Made by a program: the position numbers and the translations under genes. DNA of 56,666 nucleotides from Bacillus sp. ISL-37. Its GTDB lineage: Bacteria > Bacillota > Bacilli > Bacillales > Cytobacillaceae. Where the stretch lies: NCBI RefSeq assembly GCF_018613315.1, contig NZ_JAGGQL010000025.1:1-56666 (forward strand), read 5' to 3'. Below are positions 33,584 through 43,272 of the stretch, one piece after another. The notes below the pieces were generated by a model. It made no database searches. It was given only the letters and a program-made list of their open reading frames with translations, and was not told the DNA's origin. Each line of letters starts with the position of its first letter. The first letter of the stretch is position 1.

Positions 33584-34294
33584 TTAAATCCCAATCATAT
33601 AATGTGAGATCGTGACAAGAACACCGGTTACAAGAATACCTGGCAGCAGGTTCGCAACCCTGATTTTTGTCAATCCAATCAGGTTCAAGCCGATGGCAAA
33701 AATCATGACACCGCCGGTTGCAGTCAGTTCAAGGATAAAACTGTCCATCAATGCCTGCGGTATAAACTTATCGATTTGTGTCGCAAACAAAGCAATTATC
33801 CCCTGGTACAGCATGACGGGAATCGCAGAAAACAGAACGCCAATACCCAGTGTTGTGGTCAAAATTAATGCCGTGAAACCGTCAATGATTGCTTTTGTAT
33901 AGAGGACGTCGTGGTCTCCGCGAATTCCGCTGTCGAGCGCGCCGATAATGGCCATCGCGCCAATGACAAAGATCAGCGTTGCCGTCACAAACCCTTGTGA
34001 AATACTGCCTTCCCCTTTTGACCCAAGCTTCCTTTCAAGCCAATCTCCAGCAGAATTCAGCTTATCCTCCAGCTTCCAGGCTTCACCTAGGACTGCACCA
34101 ATCACAAGACTCAAAATAACAATAAGGAAATTGGCACTTTTAAAGCCCATTTGCAGGCCCAGCACCATTACCGCAAGCCCGATGCCATGCATGACTGTGG
34201 CTTTCATATTTTCAGGGATTCTCGTCAGAAGCCTGCCCAGCAAGGTCCCTATGATAATCAATAGCCCATTAACAATGGTGCCAAGTAAAAACAT
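33584..34294 (-). CDS. DUF554 membrane protein
   Basis: 236 aa with about seven hydrophobic helices and conserved Gly-rich turns (GTIVNGLLIIIGTLLGRL, GALDSGIRGDHDVLYTKAIIDG, LLPGILVTGVL). It is the DUF554 family, whose transport role is unknown. The ATG at 34294 sits 6 nt after AGGTGA; the GTG nine bases upstream overlaps that site. It is preceded by a MITE-like element. Confidence 0.88.
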   Translation of the reverse strand: MFLLGTIVNGLLIIIGTLLGRLLTRIPENMKATVMHGIGLAVMVLGLQMGFKSANFLIVILSLVIGAVLGEAWKLEDKLNSAGDWLERKLGSKGEGSISQGFVTATLIFVIGAMAIIGALDSGIRGDHDVLYTKAIIDGFTALILTTTLGIGVLFSAIPVMLYQGIIALFATQIDKFIPQALMDSFILELTATGGVMIFAIGLNLIGLTKIRVANLLPGILVTGVLVTISHYMIGI

Positions 34295-34339
34295 ATTGTT
34301 CACCTATCTTCGGATTTTGTATGAATACGGGTATGTAAA

Positions 34340-34523
34340 GGCTGTTTTCGTAAAAATTGTTGTTAAAATCCTAAAGCCGATTTTAACGGGATAAAAGGCT
34401 ATTTTGTAGATCGGTATTAAGAGTGCAAGCTCTTTTCTTCATAATAAGCTTTAATTTTGTGAAGAAACATAGGTCATTCAATCCTATTTTGTAATCAATA
34501 GCAACAAAGTTTGAGAAAAGAGC
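34340..34523. mobile_element. MITE-like element, copy 1
   Basis: 184 bp. The left end is GGCTGTTTTCGTAAA and the right end GTTTGAGAAAAGAGC. The ends form imperfect inverted repeats (18 of 23 positions alike). It is flanked by an exact 8-bp duplication, TATGTAAA (34332-34339 and 34524-34531). It is about 75% alike, in inverse orientation, to 42302-42484. There is no coding sequence. End sequence and 8-bp duplication suggest an ISL3-like transposase in trans. Confidence 0.85.
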
Positions 34524-34527
34524 TATG

Positions 34528-34556
34528 TAAAAAAAGAAGCCATCAATTTGATAGCT
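34528..34556 (-). terminator. spo0J/parB terminator
   Basis: GCTATCAAATTGATGGC followed by TTCTTTTTTT on the minus strand, at the parB stop. Confidence 0.75.
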
Positions 34557-35404
34557 TAAGAGTTTTGCTGATCTAATAGTTCCAGAATCCGTTCTAAATC
34601 ATCTTTCGAGAAAAACTCTATTTCAATTTTCCCTTTATTTTTGGATTGTTTGATGTTAACAGTGGTTCCGAAACGTTCTCGAAGTGTAGTTTCACGCTCT
34701 CGAATGAAAACATCTTTTGTTACTTTCTCTTTTTTTGTTTCACGTGGAACAACTTCGTTCATCTCCTGGATCAGCTGTTCAAGCTGGCGGACATTCATTC
34801 CATCTTTAAGGATTTTATCCACAAGAATCGGCAGCTTGTCTTTCTTCCTTAACCCTAGAAGCGCACGCCCGTGCCCCATTGAAATCTTGCCATCTGAAAT
34901 GAGTTGCTGGATTTTAGGAGGCAGCGATAGCAAACGGATATGGTTGGCCAGATGCGGTCTGCTTTTTCCCAGCCTTTTCGCTAACTCTTCCTGTGTAAGT
35001 TTCAGCTTCTCAATCAAAGTTTGATAGGCAATTCCCTCTTCAATTGGATTCAGGTCTTCACGCTGGAGATTTTCCAATACAGCAAGCTCCATCATTTGCT
35101 GTTCATTCAGCTCACGGACGACTGCCGGCACTGTTTCCAGCTTTGCTTCTTTTGCTGCCCGGTAACGCCTTTCCCCCACAACGATTTCAAAGCCTTTTAT
35201 CGTTTTCCTGACGATTATTGGCTGAAGAATTCCATGTTCCTGGATCGATAACTTCAATTCTTCTATCGCTTCTGGCTGGAATACTTTTCGTGGTTGATAA
35301 GGATTTGGCCTTATTTCTTTGACGCTTATTTCCTGGACCTTCTCTTCTCTCTCAGCTTCCATGTTAAAGAAAGCATTCAATCCTTTACCTAAGCCTTTAG
35401 CCAT
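34556..35404 (-). CDS. parB: ParB / Spo0J chromosome partitioning protein
   Basis: 282 aa starting MAKGLGKGLNAFF. The N-terminal CTPase domain contains GERRYRAAKEA; the helix-turn-helix (about 130-180) contains EELAKRLGKSRPHLANHIRL; a C-terminal dimerisation domain follows. It binds parS, spreads as a CTP-gated clamp and loads SMC. It starts inside the soj stop region (ATGGCTAA overlap), with AGGAAG upstream. A perfect parS lies within the gene at 34736-34751. Confidence 0.97.
   Translation of the reverse strand: MAKGLGKGLNAFFNMEAEREEKVQEISVKEIRPNPYQPRKVFQPEAIEELKLSIQEHGILQPIIVRKTIKGFEIVVGERRYRAAKEAKLETVPAVVRELNEQQMMELAVLENLQREDLNPIEEGIAYQTLIEKLKLTQEELAKRLGKSRPHLANHIRLLSLPPKIQQLISDGKISMGHGRALLGLRKKDKLPILVDKILKDGMNVRQLEQLIQEMNEVVPRETKKEKVTKDVFIRERETTLRERFGTTVNIKQSKNKGKIEIEFFSKDDLERILELLDQQNS
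34736..34751. other. parS site inside parB
   Basis: TGTTTCACGTGGAACA, a perfect parS, the reverse complement of TGTTCCACGTGAAACA. The same position in spo0J carries parS in B. subtilis. Confidence 0.95.
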
Positions 35405-36158
35405 TTGCAACCACTTCCTTTGCAAGATCTAAATAAACCTCTGCCCCGCGGGACTTTGGATCATAAATGATAATTGGCTCTCCATGGCTTGGAGCTTCAC
35501 TCAGCCGTACATTCCGTGGAATGACTGTCTTGTACACCTTGTCCTGAAAGTACTTCTTCACTTCTTCGATGACTTGAAGACCAAGGTTCGTACGTGCATC
35601 CAGCATTGTTAGCAGAACCCCTTCGATCTTCAAATCCTGGTTTAAATGCTTCTGTACAAGGCGAACAGTATTCAACAGCTGACTTAGTCCTTCAAGTGCA
35701 TAATACTCGCATTGGACAGGGATTATGACGGCATCTGAAGTCGTCAAGGCATTCAGTGTCAATAAACCAAGAGATGGCGGACAGTCGATGATAATATAAT
35801 CAAATTGATCCTTGACTTCCTCGAGAGCCCGCTTCAGGCGGACCTCCCTTGAAATCGTGGGCACAAGTTCGATTTCCGCTCCAGCAAGCTGGATGGTCGC
35901 AGGAATTGTATATAAATTTTCTACCGCTGTTGGATGAATGACATTTTTGGCTTCAACATCGTCAACAAGAACATCATATATGCATTGCTCAACATCCGCT
36001 TTTTCAATCCCAACACCACTCGTTGCGTTTCCTTGAGGATCCGTATCGACAAGCAGCACTTTTTTTCCTATGTATGCCAGGCATGCACCGAGGTTCACAG
36101 ATGTAGTCGTCTTGCCGACTCCACCTTTTTGATTCGCAATCGCAATGATTTTTCCCAC
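35397..36158 (-). CDS. soj: ParA / Soj ATPase
   Basis: 253 aa from a GTG giving MGKIIAIANQKGGVGKTTT, with the deviant Walker A KGGVGKTT, Walker B IIIDCPPSLG and the usual ParA length. GAAGGTGA precedes the GTG; the upstream ATG at 36176 lies before that site. Soj dimers bind DNA and, with Spo0J, regulate DnaA and origin segregation. The gene overlaps parB by 8 bp. Confidence 0.96.
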   Translation of the reverse strand: MGKIIAIANQKGGVGKTTTSVNLGACLAYIGKKVLLVDTDPQGNATSGVGIEKADVEQCIYDVLVDDVEAKNVIHPTAVENLYTIPATIQLAGAEIELVPTISREVRLKRALEEVKDQFDYIIIDCPPSLGLLTLNALTTSDAVIIPVQCEYYALEGLSQLLNTVRLVQKHLNQDLKIEGVLLTMLDARTNLGLQVIEEVKKYFQDKVYKTVIPRNVRLSEAPSHGEPIIIYDPKSRGAEVYLDLAKEVVANG

Positions 36159-36411
36159 ATTGTCACCTTCTTTCAAACCCGTAAAATAAAATATTCAGCT
36201 TTATCAAGCATAAAATGCATTAAATCAAGGCCTTTCCCATCATCCATATAGAATATGGGATGCTGAAAAAAGCAATCATGTATTCTATTTTATCATGAAT
36301 CTAGATAGTTGATAGAATTTTTATGCAAAAGTAATAATCCGGTAATATGACAGGTCTATTAAACAAAAAAAACACCATTACCGGGCGATTGACTCGGTTG
36401 GATTTTGCCAA

Positions 36412-36441
36412 CAAAAAAAGCGGGAGACAGCTTGTCCCCCA
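36412..36441 (-). terminator. noc terminator
   Basis: GGGGGACAAGCTGTCTCCCG on the minus strand followed by TTTTTTT, about 10 bp after the noc stop. Confidence 0.9.
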
Positions 36442-36452
36442 CTAGCAATCTA

Positions 36453-37349
36453 TTATTTCTTCTTTGGTATGCGAATCGTGAATTGATAGAACTCTTCAAA
36501 CTCTTCTTCTTCTGAATCGAGATTGATGCCGCTGTCGGAAACCATTGTCAGCGACTGGCGGATTGTATTGACCGCAATCCTCATGTCCTTGCTGAATGCC
36601 TTCCGTTTTGGCTTTGGTTTTTCTTCATTTTGACTCAGAAGCTTGACGACGCGTTCTTCCGTTTGTTTGACATTAAGGGATCTCTCTACGACCTCTGCCA
36701 AAACCTGCACCTGGAGCTGAGGATTTTTCAACGGGATTAACGAACGGGCATGTCGCTCTGTGATCAGTTTATTCAAAAGCGCATCCTGTACTTCCTGTGG
36801 AAGCTTTAGCAATCGCAGCTTATTCGCAACTGTTGATTGACCTTTTCCCAGTCTTTGCGCCAAGGCTTCCTGGGTCAGGTTATGAATTTCCAGTAATTTA
36901 CCATAAGCCATTGCTTCTTCAATCGGTGAAAGCTCCTCACGCTGGAGGTTCTCGATCAAAGCAACAGATGCCGTTTCGGAATCGGATAAGTTTTTAACGA
37001 TTGCAGGAACCTCTTCCCACTCAAGCTTTTTCATCGCGCGCCAGCGGCGTTCACCTGCAATGATTTCAAACTTATCCTGATCGAATTCCCGGACAACGAT
37101 TGGCTGGATTACTCCATGTATGTGAATGGTACGGGCCAATTCTTCAATTTTTTCATCATCAAAAACAGTTCTTGGTTGGTATCTATTTGGAATAATATGG
37201 TCAATCGGAATTTTCTTTATTTCTTCGTTTTCTATGTTGCCAATATCCTCAACAGTCTGTTCTTCCACTTGGTTCTGTTCTTCCACCTGGTTCTGTTCTT
37301 TTTCCTTTTCCCCAAGGCCAAAAAAGCGCGAAAGAGAAGGCTTCATCAC
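36453..37349 (-). CDS. noc: Nucleoid occlusion protein Noc
   Basis: 298 aa. The amphipathic membrane-targeting N-terminus is [20 protein letters not shown] ParB-like CTPase domain ([11 protein letters not shown]) and helix-turn-helix ([20 protein letters not shown]) follow. It keeps FtsZ from assembling over the nucleoid by binding NBS sites and the membrane. The linker after the amphipathic helix contains a tandem repeat of NQVEEQ. It is a ParB paralogue, distinguished from parB by the [10 protein letters not shown] start and by its place upstream of soj. Confidence 0.96.
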   Translation of the reverse strand: MMKPSLSRFFGLGEKEKEQNQVEEQNQVEEQTVEDIGNIENEEIKKIPIDHIIPNRYQPRTVFDDEKIEELARTIHIHGVIQPIVVREFDQDKFEIIAGERRWRAMKKLEWEEVPAIVKNLSDSETASVALIENLQREELSPIEEAMAYGKLLEIHNLTQEALAQRLGKGQSTVANKLRLLKLPQEVQDALLNKLITERHARSLIPLKNPQLQVQVLAEVVERSLNVKQTEERVVKLLSQNEEKPKPKRKAFSKDMRIAVNTIRQSLTMVSDSGINLDSEEEEFEEFYQFTIRIPKKK

Positions 37350-37445
37350 CCTACACCACCTTTATGAACTCCCTATTACATATTCTCTATAAAAATGACA
37401 AGTTCCTGCCTATAGACTCTATTATAAACTAAATTCATTATTCAA

Positions 37446-37600
37446 AATAGACCAAAAAGCATAAGCGCATTGGTCAGCCCCGACAGGCATAAGACGACCT
37501 GCGAGGAGGCAGTTTTCCAGCCACCACAGCAGGGCGGCTTATGACCCGAGGGGCTATGCGCTGAAGCTAGATTAGACAAAAAGCGCAAGCGTACATGACT
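37446..37600. repeat. Dispersed structured repeat
   Basis: It begins GCATAAGCGCATTGGTCAGC and ends GGGGCTATGCGCTGAAGCTA. The inner arms, CATAAGACGACCTGC and GCAGGGCGGCTTATG, pair. Most of the block folds into one long imperfect hairpin. End modules are shared with 25510-25790. There is no gene in the noc-rsmG gap. Confidence 0.7.
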
Positions 37601-37671
37601 GGTTTCCTGAATCATATAATAACGCGCACCCCAGGTCGTTGACCAGAGGCCCACTTAATGATCATAAGCCT

Positions 37672-38388
37672 CTATTCAATCGGCGTTTTATTCGGAGTTC
37701 CCGGTTTTCTAGGGTACTTCTTAGGTGTTGGCTTTTGTTTATTTATGATTAGAATATTTCGTTCACTTTCTTCCACCGGCAATGTGAATGAATGCGCGGA
37801 TTCCAGCTTGCCGCCAAGTACACCGATCGCTTTTTCACCAACCTGCAATTCCTCTCCTGCCTGGTTGCCCTTCATGGCGATAAATGTCCCGCCAACTTTC
37901 ACTAGCGGAAGGCAAAGCTCGCTTAATACTGACATTCTGGCAACAGCCCTGGCCATAACAACTTCATATTTTTCACGATGGGCTGGGTTCTGTCCGAATG
38001 TCTCCGCACGATCGTGGATGAATGTTGTTCCTTCAAGCCCCAGTTCTTTTGAAAGCTGCTCCAAAAACGTGATTCGCTTATTCAAGGAATCGACAATTGT
38101 AACCTTGATTTCCGGGAATGCAATTTTAATCGGGATGCTTGGGAAACCGGCACCGGCACCAACGTCGCACAAATTGAGCGGCTTATTAAAATCAAAATAA
38201 AATGCGGCAGAAACGGAGTCATAGAAGTGTTTCAAGTACACCTCTGGTTTTTCTGTGATCGCAGTCAAATTCATTTTTTCATTCCACTCGACGAGCATTT
38301 TATAATACGTTTCATATTGCTCCAGTTGCTTCTGGGAAAGCTCAATCCCCTTTTCAGCGAGCAAAGCTTTAAATTGATCTGTATTCAT
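37672..38388 (-). CDS. rsmG: 16S rRNA (guanine-527-N7) methyltransferase RsmG
   Basis: 238 aa starting [17 protein letters not shown], preceded by AAAGGG. The Rossmann SAM-binding motif is [33 protein letters not shown] precedes it. It methylates G527 of 16S rRNA on the 30S subunit; its loss gives low-level streptomycin resistance. It follows mnmG by about 44 bp on the same strand. The longer frame upstream overlaps the mnmG end and is not needed. Confidence 0.97.
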   Translation of the reverse strand: MNTDQFKALLAEKGIELSQKQLEQYETYYKMLVEWNEKMNLTAITEKPEVYLKHFYDSVSAAFYFDFNKPLNLCDVGAGAGFPSIPIKIAFPEIKVTIVDSLNKRITFLEQLSKELGLEGTTFIHDRAETFGQNPAHREKYEVVMARAVARMSVLSELCLPLVKVGGTFIAMKGNQAGEELQVGEKAIGVLGGKLESAHSFTLPVEESERNILIINKQKPTPKKYPRKPGTPNKTPIE

Positions 38389-38431
38389 AAGCCAACCCTT
38401 TCTGTCCTTGCTGGTGGATTCATTGCAAAAT

Positions 38432-40318
38432 TTACGATTCGATTCGTGCAATACGCCCTTGTTCCAAATAAACGAGCAGGATTGAGATATCTGCAGGATT
38501 CACCCCTGAGATTCTCGATGCTTGCGCCAAGGTCAACGGACGTACTTCTTTCAATTTTTGGCGAGCCTCTGTTGCCAGTCCAGAAATTGCACTGTAATCA
38601 ATATTTTCCGGGATTTTCTTATCTTCCATCTTTTTCAGTCTTTCAACCTGCTGAAGTGATTTCTCGATATATCCCTCATATTTGATTTGAATTTCTGTCT
38701 GTTCCTCTGTTTCGAAATCAAGTTCACCAGCTGCAGGAACTAGCTGCTTGATATGCTCATAAGAAACCTCAGGACGCTTTAATAGATCTGAAGCACGGAT
38801 GCCATCCTTCAACTCACTGCCGCCAAGCGAACGAATCAACTCCTGAACCTCCGCTGTCGGTTTGATGATGATCGATTGAAGGCGATGTTTCTCACCTTCG
38901 ATTGCTTCTTTTTTCGCTAAAAACTTCTGATAGCGTTCCTCAGTAATCAAGCCAATTTCATGGCCTTTTTCAGTTAAACGAAGGTCCGCATTATCGTGGC
39001 GCAGAAGCAGGCGGTATTCCGCTCTTGATGTTAAAAGACGGTACGGTTCATTTGTTCCTTTTGTCACGAGATCATCGATCAATACACCAATATAGGCATC
39101 AGCACGGCTAAGGATGACTTCTTCTTTGTCCAGTGCCCTTCTGCCGGCATTGATCCCAGCCATGATTCCCTGGCCGGCAGCCTCTTCATAACCGGAAGTT
39201 CCATTGATCTGGCCTGCAGTATAAAGATTTTTAACCATTTTCGTTTCAAGTGTTGGCCAAAGCTGCGTCGGCACGACAGCATCATACTCAATCGCATAGC
39301 CGGCACGCATCATTTGTACTTTTTCCAGGCCAGGTATGGTCTGAAGTATTTTATGCTGAACCTCTTCCGGCAAGCTCGTTGACAATCCCTGCACATAAAC
39401 CTCCTGAGTATTCCTTCCTTCAGGCTCCAGGAAGATCTGGTGGCGCGGTTTGTCATTGAACCGGACGACCTTATCCTCGATGGATGGGCAGTAACGCGGG
39501 CCAGTACCCTTGATCATTCCGGAATACATCGGTGAACGGTGTAGATTTTCATCAATCAGCTGGTGTGTGCTTTCATTCGTATACGTCAGCCAGCAAGGAA
39601 GCTGGTCGGTGATGTATTTCGTCGTTTCATAGGAAAATGCACGGTGGACATCGTCACCAGGCTGGATTTCTGTTTTTGAGTAATCAATAGTATCGCTGTG
39701 CACACGCGGCGGAGTTCCCGTTTTAAAACGAACCAGGTCAAAGCCAAGCTCCTCGAGGTGTTCCGAAAGCTTGATTGATGGCTGCTGGTTATTCGGACCA
39801 CTTGAGTATTTCAATTCGCCAAGGATGATTTCTCCGCGCATATAGGTACCCGTCGTGATCACGACTGTTTTCGCACGATAAATGGCTCCAGTCTGGGTAA
39901 TGACCCCTTTACATTCTCCATCCTCAACAATCAGGCGCTCAACCATGCCCTGTACCAATGTAAGGTTCTTTTCATTTTCCAGCGTCTTTTTCATTTCATT
40001 TTGATAATCGAATTTATCGGCCTGGGCCCTTAACGCACGTACTGCAGGACCCTTTCCTGTATTCAGCATCCTCATCTGGATGTATGTTTTATCGATATTG
40101 CGGCCCATTTCGCCGCCCAAAGCGTCAATTTCCCGTACAACAATTCCCTTTGCAGGTCCGCCGATTGACGGGTTGCACGGCATGAACGCAATCATATCAA
40201 GATTGATGGTAATCATAGCGGTTTTCGCACCCATGCGTGCCGGTGCAAGTGCCGCCTCAACTCCCGCATGGCCGGCACCAACTACAACCACATCAAAATT
40301 TCCGGCTTCATAACCCAT
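38432..40318 (-). CDS. mnmG: tRNA uridine 5-carboxymethylaminomethyl modification enzyme MnmG (GidA)
   Basis: 628 aa, family length. FAD-binding [17 protein letters not shown] (14-30), [11 protein letters not shown] with the catalytic Cys, and the C-terminal helical domain that binds MnmE and tRNA. With MnmE it builds the cmnm5 group on U34 of tRNAs. It lies in the usual mnmE-mnmG-rsmG order, about 120 bp after mnmE. Confidence 0.98.
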   Translation of the reverse strand: MGYEAGNFDVVVVGAGHAGVEAALAPARMGAKTAMITINLDMIAFMPCNPSIGGPAKGIVVREIDALGGEMGRNIDKTYIQMRMLNTGKGPAVRALRAQADKFDYQNEMKKTLENEKNLTLVQGMVERLIVEDGECKGVITQTGAIYRAKTVVITTGTYMRGEIILGELKYSSGPNNQQPSIKLSEHLEELGFDLVRFKTGTPPRVHSDTIDYSKTEIQPGDDVHRAFSYETTKYITDQLPCWLTYTNESTHQLIDENLHRSPMYSGMIKGTGPRYCPSIEDKVVRFNDKPRHQIFLEPEGRNTQEVYVQGLSTSLPEEVQHKILQTIPGLEKVQMMRAGYAIEYDAVVPTQLWPTLETKMVKNLYTAGQINGTSGYEEAAGQGIMAGINAGRRALDKEEVILSRADAYIGVLIDDLVTKGTNEPYRLLTSRAEYRLLLRHDNADLRLTEKGHEIGLITEERYQKFLAKKEAIEGEKHRLQSIIIKPTAEVQELIRSLGGSELKDGIRASDLLKRPEVSYEHIKQLVPAAGELDFETEEQTEIQIKYEGYIEKSLQQVERLKKMEDKKIPENIDYSAISGLATEARQKLKEVRPLTLAQASRISGVNPADISILLVYLEQGRIARIES

Positions 40319-40439
40319 CCTGCTGCCTCCTTTTTATGCTGCAATCAAACTCTACAAGAATCTTTATAGTCTAAAAGTGCTACATCATAATTTTTCCGTA
40401 ACATATATAGAAAGTTTTTCAAAAATAATATCTTTATTT

Positions 40440-41825
40440 TTACTTCCCTAAACAGAACTGCGAGAATAACTGGTCAATCAAGCTTTCATGCACACTTTCA
40501 CCTATTACTTCGCCAAGCAGCTCCCAGGAACGTGTCAAATCTATTTGGACGATATCGATTGGCGTTCCCATTTCGACACCGCTGATCGCTTCTTCAATCG
40601 AATGTACAGCCTGGTTAAGAAGTGCGATATGCCGGCTGTTCGAAACATAAGTCATGTCTCCCGATTCAATCGCACCTGAGAAGAACAGGCTAGATATCGC
40701 TTCTTCCAGCTCATCCACTCCCTTGTCCTCTAGCAATGAGGTTGTTACAAGGGAATAATTATTCGCAAGCTCCTTCACCTGGTCCATATCGATTTTTTGC
40801 GGAAGGTCGGTTTTGTTGACGATGACAATTACGTCCATCCCCTCAACCGCTTTGAAAATGTTCCGATCCTCTTCCGAAAGCTCATCCGAATAGTTCAGAA
40901 CGAGCAAAATCAAATCCGCTTCCTTCAAAACCTGGCGAGAGCGTTCGACGCCTATTCGTTCGACGATATCTTCAGTTTCCCGAATTCCCGCTGTATCAAG
41001 CAGTCTTAAAGGAACGCCGCGGACGTTCACATATTCTTCAATGACATCGCGAGTTGTTCCTGGAATATCGGTAACAATCGCTTTGTTTTCATGTACAAGG
41101 CTATTCAGCAATGAGGATTTGCCGACATTCGGACGGCCAACAATGACGGTTGACAGTCCTTCACGAAGGATTTTTCCTTGCTGTGAGGTTTGCAGAAGCT
41201 TTTCCAGCTCCCCTTTTACATACTTCGCCTTTTCCAAAAGCATGTTATGCGTCATTTCCTCTACATCGTCATACTCCGGATAATCAATGTTCACTTCCAC
41301 ATGGGCAAGTATTTCAAGGATTTCCTGGCGCAGCTTCTGGATAAGCCTGGATAGGCGTCCTTCCATTTGACCAAGCGCCAGATTCATCGCACGGTCCGTT
41401 TTCGCCCTGATCAAGTCGATGACTGCCTCCGCCTGGGAAAGGTCGATCCGCCCATTTAAAAAAGCCCGTTTTGTAAATTCCCCCGGCTCTGCCAGTCTCG
41501 CTCCCTGGTTCAGAACAAGTTGGAGCACACGGTTTACAGAAACAAGACCCCCATGGCAGTTGATTTCGACTACATCCTCTTTCGTAAATGTTTTCGGCCC
41601 TCTCATAACAGAGACCATTACCTCTTCGGCAACTTGTCCAGTTTTCGGATCGATCAGATGGCCGTAATGGATTGTATGCGAAGCCACCTCACTTAGCTTC
41701 TTGCTGCCAACCCCTTTGAACAGACGATCTGCTATTTCAAAAGCTTGATCCCCGCTTAAACGGACAATCGCAATCGCACCTTCACCCATCGGCGTAGAAA
41801 TCGCCGCAATCGTATCAAATTCCAT
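40440..41825 (-). CDS. mnmE: tRNA modification GTPase MnmE (TrmE/ThdF)
   Basis: 461 aa starting [16 protein letters not shown]. The N-terminal formyl-THF domain (1-120) is followed by a helical domain holding the G domain: [25 protein letters not shown] and NKTD. The C-terminal catalytic motif is FCLGK, the CIGK variant with Leu. It dimerises with MnmG. The longer frame to 41849 includes 8 extra residues upstream of the GGGGTGA site and is not preferred. DnaA boxes lie just upstream. Confidence 0.97.
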   Translation of the reverse strand: MEFDTIAAISTPMGEGAIAIVRLSGDQAFEIADRLFKGVGSKKLSEVASHTIHYGHLIDPKTGQVAEEVMVSVMRGPKTFTKEDVVEINCHGGLVSVNRVLQLVLNQGARLAEPGEFTKRAFLNGRIDLSQAEAVIDLIRAKTDRAMNLALGQMEGRLSRLIQKLRQEILEILAHVEVNIDYPEYDDVEEMTHNMLLEKAKYVKGELEKLLQTSQQGKILREGLSTVIVGRPNVGKSSLLNSLVHENKAIVTDIPGTTRDVIEEYVNVRGVPLRLLDTAGIRETEDIVERIGVERSRQVLKEADLILLVLNYSDELSEEDRNIFKAVEGMDVIVIVNKTDLPQKIDMDQVKELANNYSLVTTSLLEDKGVDELEEAISSLFFSGAIESGDMTYVSNSRHIALLNQAVHSIEEAISGVEMGTPIDIVQIDLTRSWELLGEVIGESVHESLIDQLFSQFCLGK

Positions 41826-41949
41826 TTGCTCACCCCACTTTTTCTGCAAAAAGTATATATATCAAAAGAGTAATTTTTGTTTTCTACAAATTACTAGAAT
41901 ACCACATCACTTTAGTGAAAAAAAGAAAGGAATCCTCGTAACTCAGAAT

Positions 41950-42059
41950 TTATCCACAACTCATTAAATAAACTTATTTAATTTTAACTTATCCACATGT
42001 GAATAACAATAAAACCAAGTGAGGAAATAATAATTGATTTTTATTTAGGATGTGGAAAA
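41950..42059. promoter_or_regulatory. DnaA-box cluster upstream of mnmE
   Basis: Perfect TTATCCACA at 41950-41958 and 41989-41997, and one-mismatch inverted boxes TGTGAATAA (41999) and TGTGGAAAA (42051). As I recall, B. subtilis has a DnaA-box cluster at thdF (mnmE); this appears to be its counterpart. Confidence 0.6.
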
Positions 42060-42193
42060 CTCAAATGGAATTTGAGAGAACTAATAGAGGAAGTGGATTA
42101 CAAGTGTAAATTGAGAATTGGATGAAGAAATGAGATTTGAGTGAACTTAAGGCTGGATGCTGAACTGGAAAAAATTCATGATATTTTCCAAGT

Positions 42194-42284
42194 CGCCAAT
42201 AAAAATTGAATTTCGCCAATAAACTACGTATTATCGCCAATAAATTTGTATTTTCGCCAATAAATTTGTGAAAACCGCCAATAA
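42194..42284. repeat. Array of five CGCCAATAA motifs at 20-21 bp pitch
   Basis: CGCCAATAA starts at 42194, 42214, 42235, 42255 and 42276 (spacing 20, 21, 20, 21). Spacers are AT-rich and variable. The array ends 10 bp before the target duplication of MITE copy 2. The pitch is like the array at 18961-19057 although the motif differs. Confidence 0.85.
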
Positions 42285-42301
42285 AATTATTTATTGAATT
42301 A

Positions 42302-42484
42302 GGCTCTTTTCTCAAACTTTGTTGCGATTGAATAAAAAAAGGATTGAATGAACTATGTTTCTTCGCAAAGTTGACTCTTTTTATGAGAACAGAGTATGCA
42401 AACTTAATACCGACATGCAAAATGGTTTTATATTACGTTAAAATCGGCTTTAGGATTTTAACAACAATCTTTACGAATACAGCC
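42302..42484. mobile_element. MITE-like element, copy 2
   Basis: 183 bp, inverse orientation to the copy at 34340. The ends are GGCTCTTTTCTCAAAC and TTTACGAATACAGCC. It is flanked by an exact 8-bp duplication, TTGAATTA (42294-42301 and 42485-42492). It carries no gene. The following bases 42493-42607 show nothing recognisable. Confidence 0.88.
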
Positions 42485-42607
42485 TTGAATTAAATTTCAT
42501 CATTGCTGGTTCAGAAAACACTATAATTCAACCCTTCTGAAGCAATTATGGAGCTCGATACCCCAAGAAATCTCCCAATTACTATAAAACAGGTGATAAA
42601 ATCGAAC

Positions 42608-42642
42608 AAAAACCCCGAACCAGCGCTTGGTTCGGGGTTTTT
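42608..42642 (-). terminator. Terminator of the rnpA-yidC-jag transcript
   Basis: AACCCCGAACCA pairs with TGGTTCGGGGTT around a 5-nt loop, with A/T flanks. It lies 10 bp after the jag stop. Confidence 0.95.
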
Positions 42643-42651
42643 TACTTATTA

Positions 42652-43272
42652 TTACTTCGCAGGCGCAATCACTATATGTCTATGTGGTTCTGTGCCATCG
42701 GAATAGGTTTTGATTTTCTTGTTTTTCATTAATGCAGTATGAATCACTTTGCGTTCATACGAAGGCATAGGTTCAAGCGCGACGGTTTGGCCTGTTCTAA
42801 CTGCTTTTTGTGCAAGACGTTCGGCCAATTGGATGAGTGTATCATTCCTGCGCTGGCGATAGTCCTCAGCATCAAGCAAGACAGTAGCAAACTGTTCAGA
42901 ATAACGGTTCATCACGAGCTGGGTCAAAAATTGCAAGGAATTCAGTGTTTGGCCTCTTTTTCCGATCAGCAAAGCGATTTTCTCGCCAGACATCGTAAAG
43001 AGTACTGTTTTCCCTTCCTTTTTCACATCAACTTCAATTGGAGCTCCCATTTGCAAGCCAACCGACTTCAAATAATTTACGGCTTCTTCAACAGCATCGA
43101 TTTTCACTGTCACTTTGACGACAGCCGGGCGTGTGCCGAAAAATCCGAAAATCCCCTTTTTGCCTTCATCAATTACATCAATCTCTGTGCGGTCTTTGGT
43201 TGTCTTTAATTGAGCTAAAGCGGATTCTACTGCTTCGTCGACATTTTGTCCTGTAGCAGTTACCTGTTTCAC
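42652..43272 (-). CDS. jag: RNA-binding protein Jag / KhpB (EloR)
   Basis: 206 aa. The Jag N-terminal domain (1-50, ending [13 protein letters not shown]), a KH domain with the GXXG loop [13 protein letters not shown] (about 128-140) and a C-terminal R3H domain ([17 protein letters not shown]). It binds RNA and, in relatives, controls cell elongation with KhpA. It overlaps yidC by 4 bp, the standard spoIIIJ-jag arrangement. Confidence 0.96.
   Translation of the reverse strand: MKQVTATGQNVDEAVESALAQLKTTKDRTEIDVIDEGKKGIFGFFGTRPAVVKVTVKIDAVEEAVNYLKSVGLQMGAPIEVDVKKEGKTVLFTMSGEKIALLIGKRGQTLNSLQFLTQLVMNRYSEQFATVLLDAEDYRQRRNDTLIQLAERLAQKAVRTGQTVALEPMPSYERKVIHTALMKNKKIKTYSDGTEPHRHIVIAPAK

Noticed and set aside
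38105-38130. Noc-binding site (ATTTCCCGGGAAAT type)
   Set aside because: ATTTCCGGGAAT lacks one central base and lies inside rsmG; not a convincing match.
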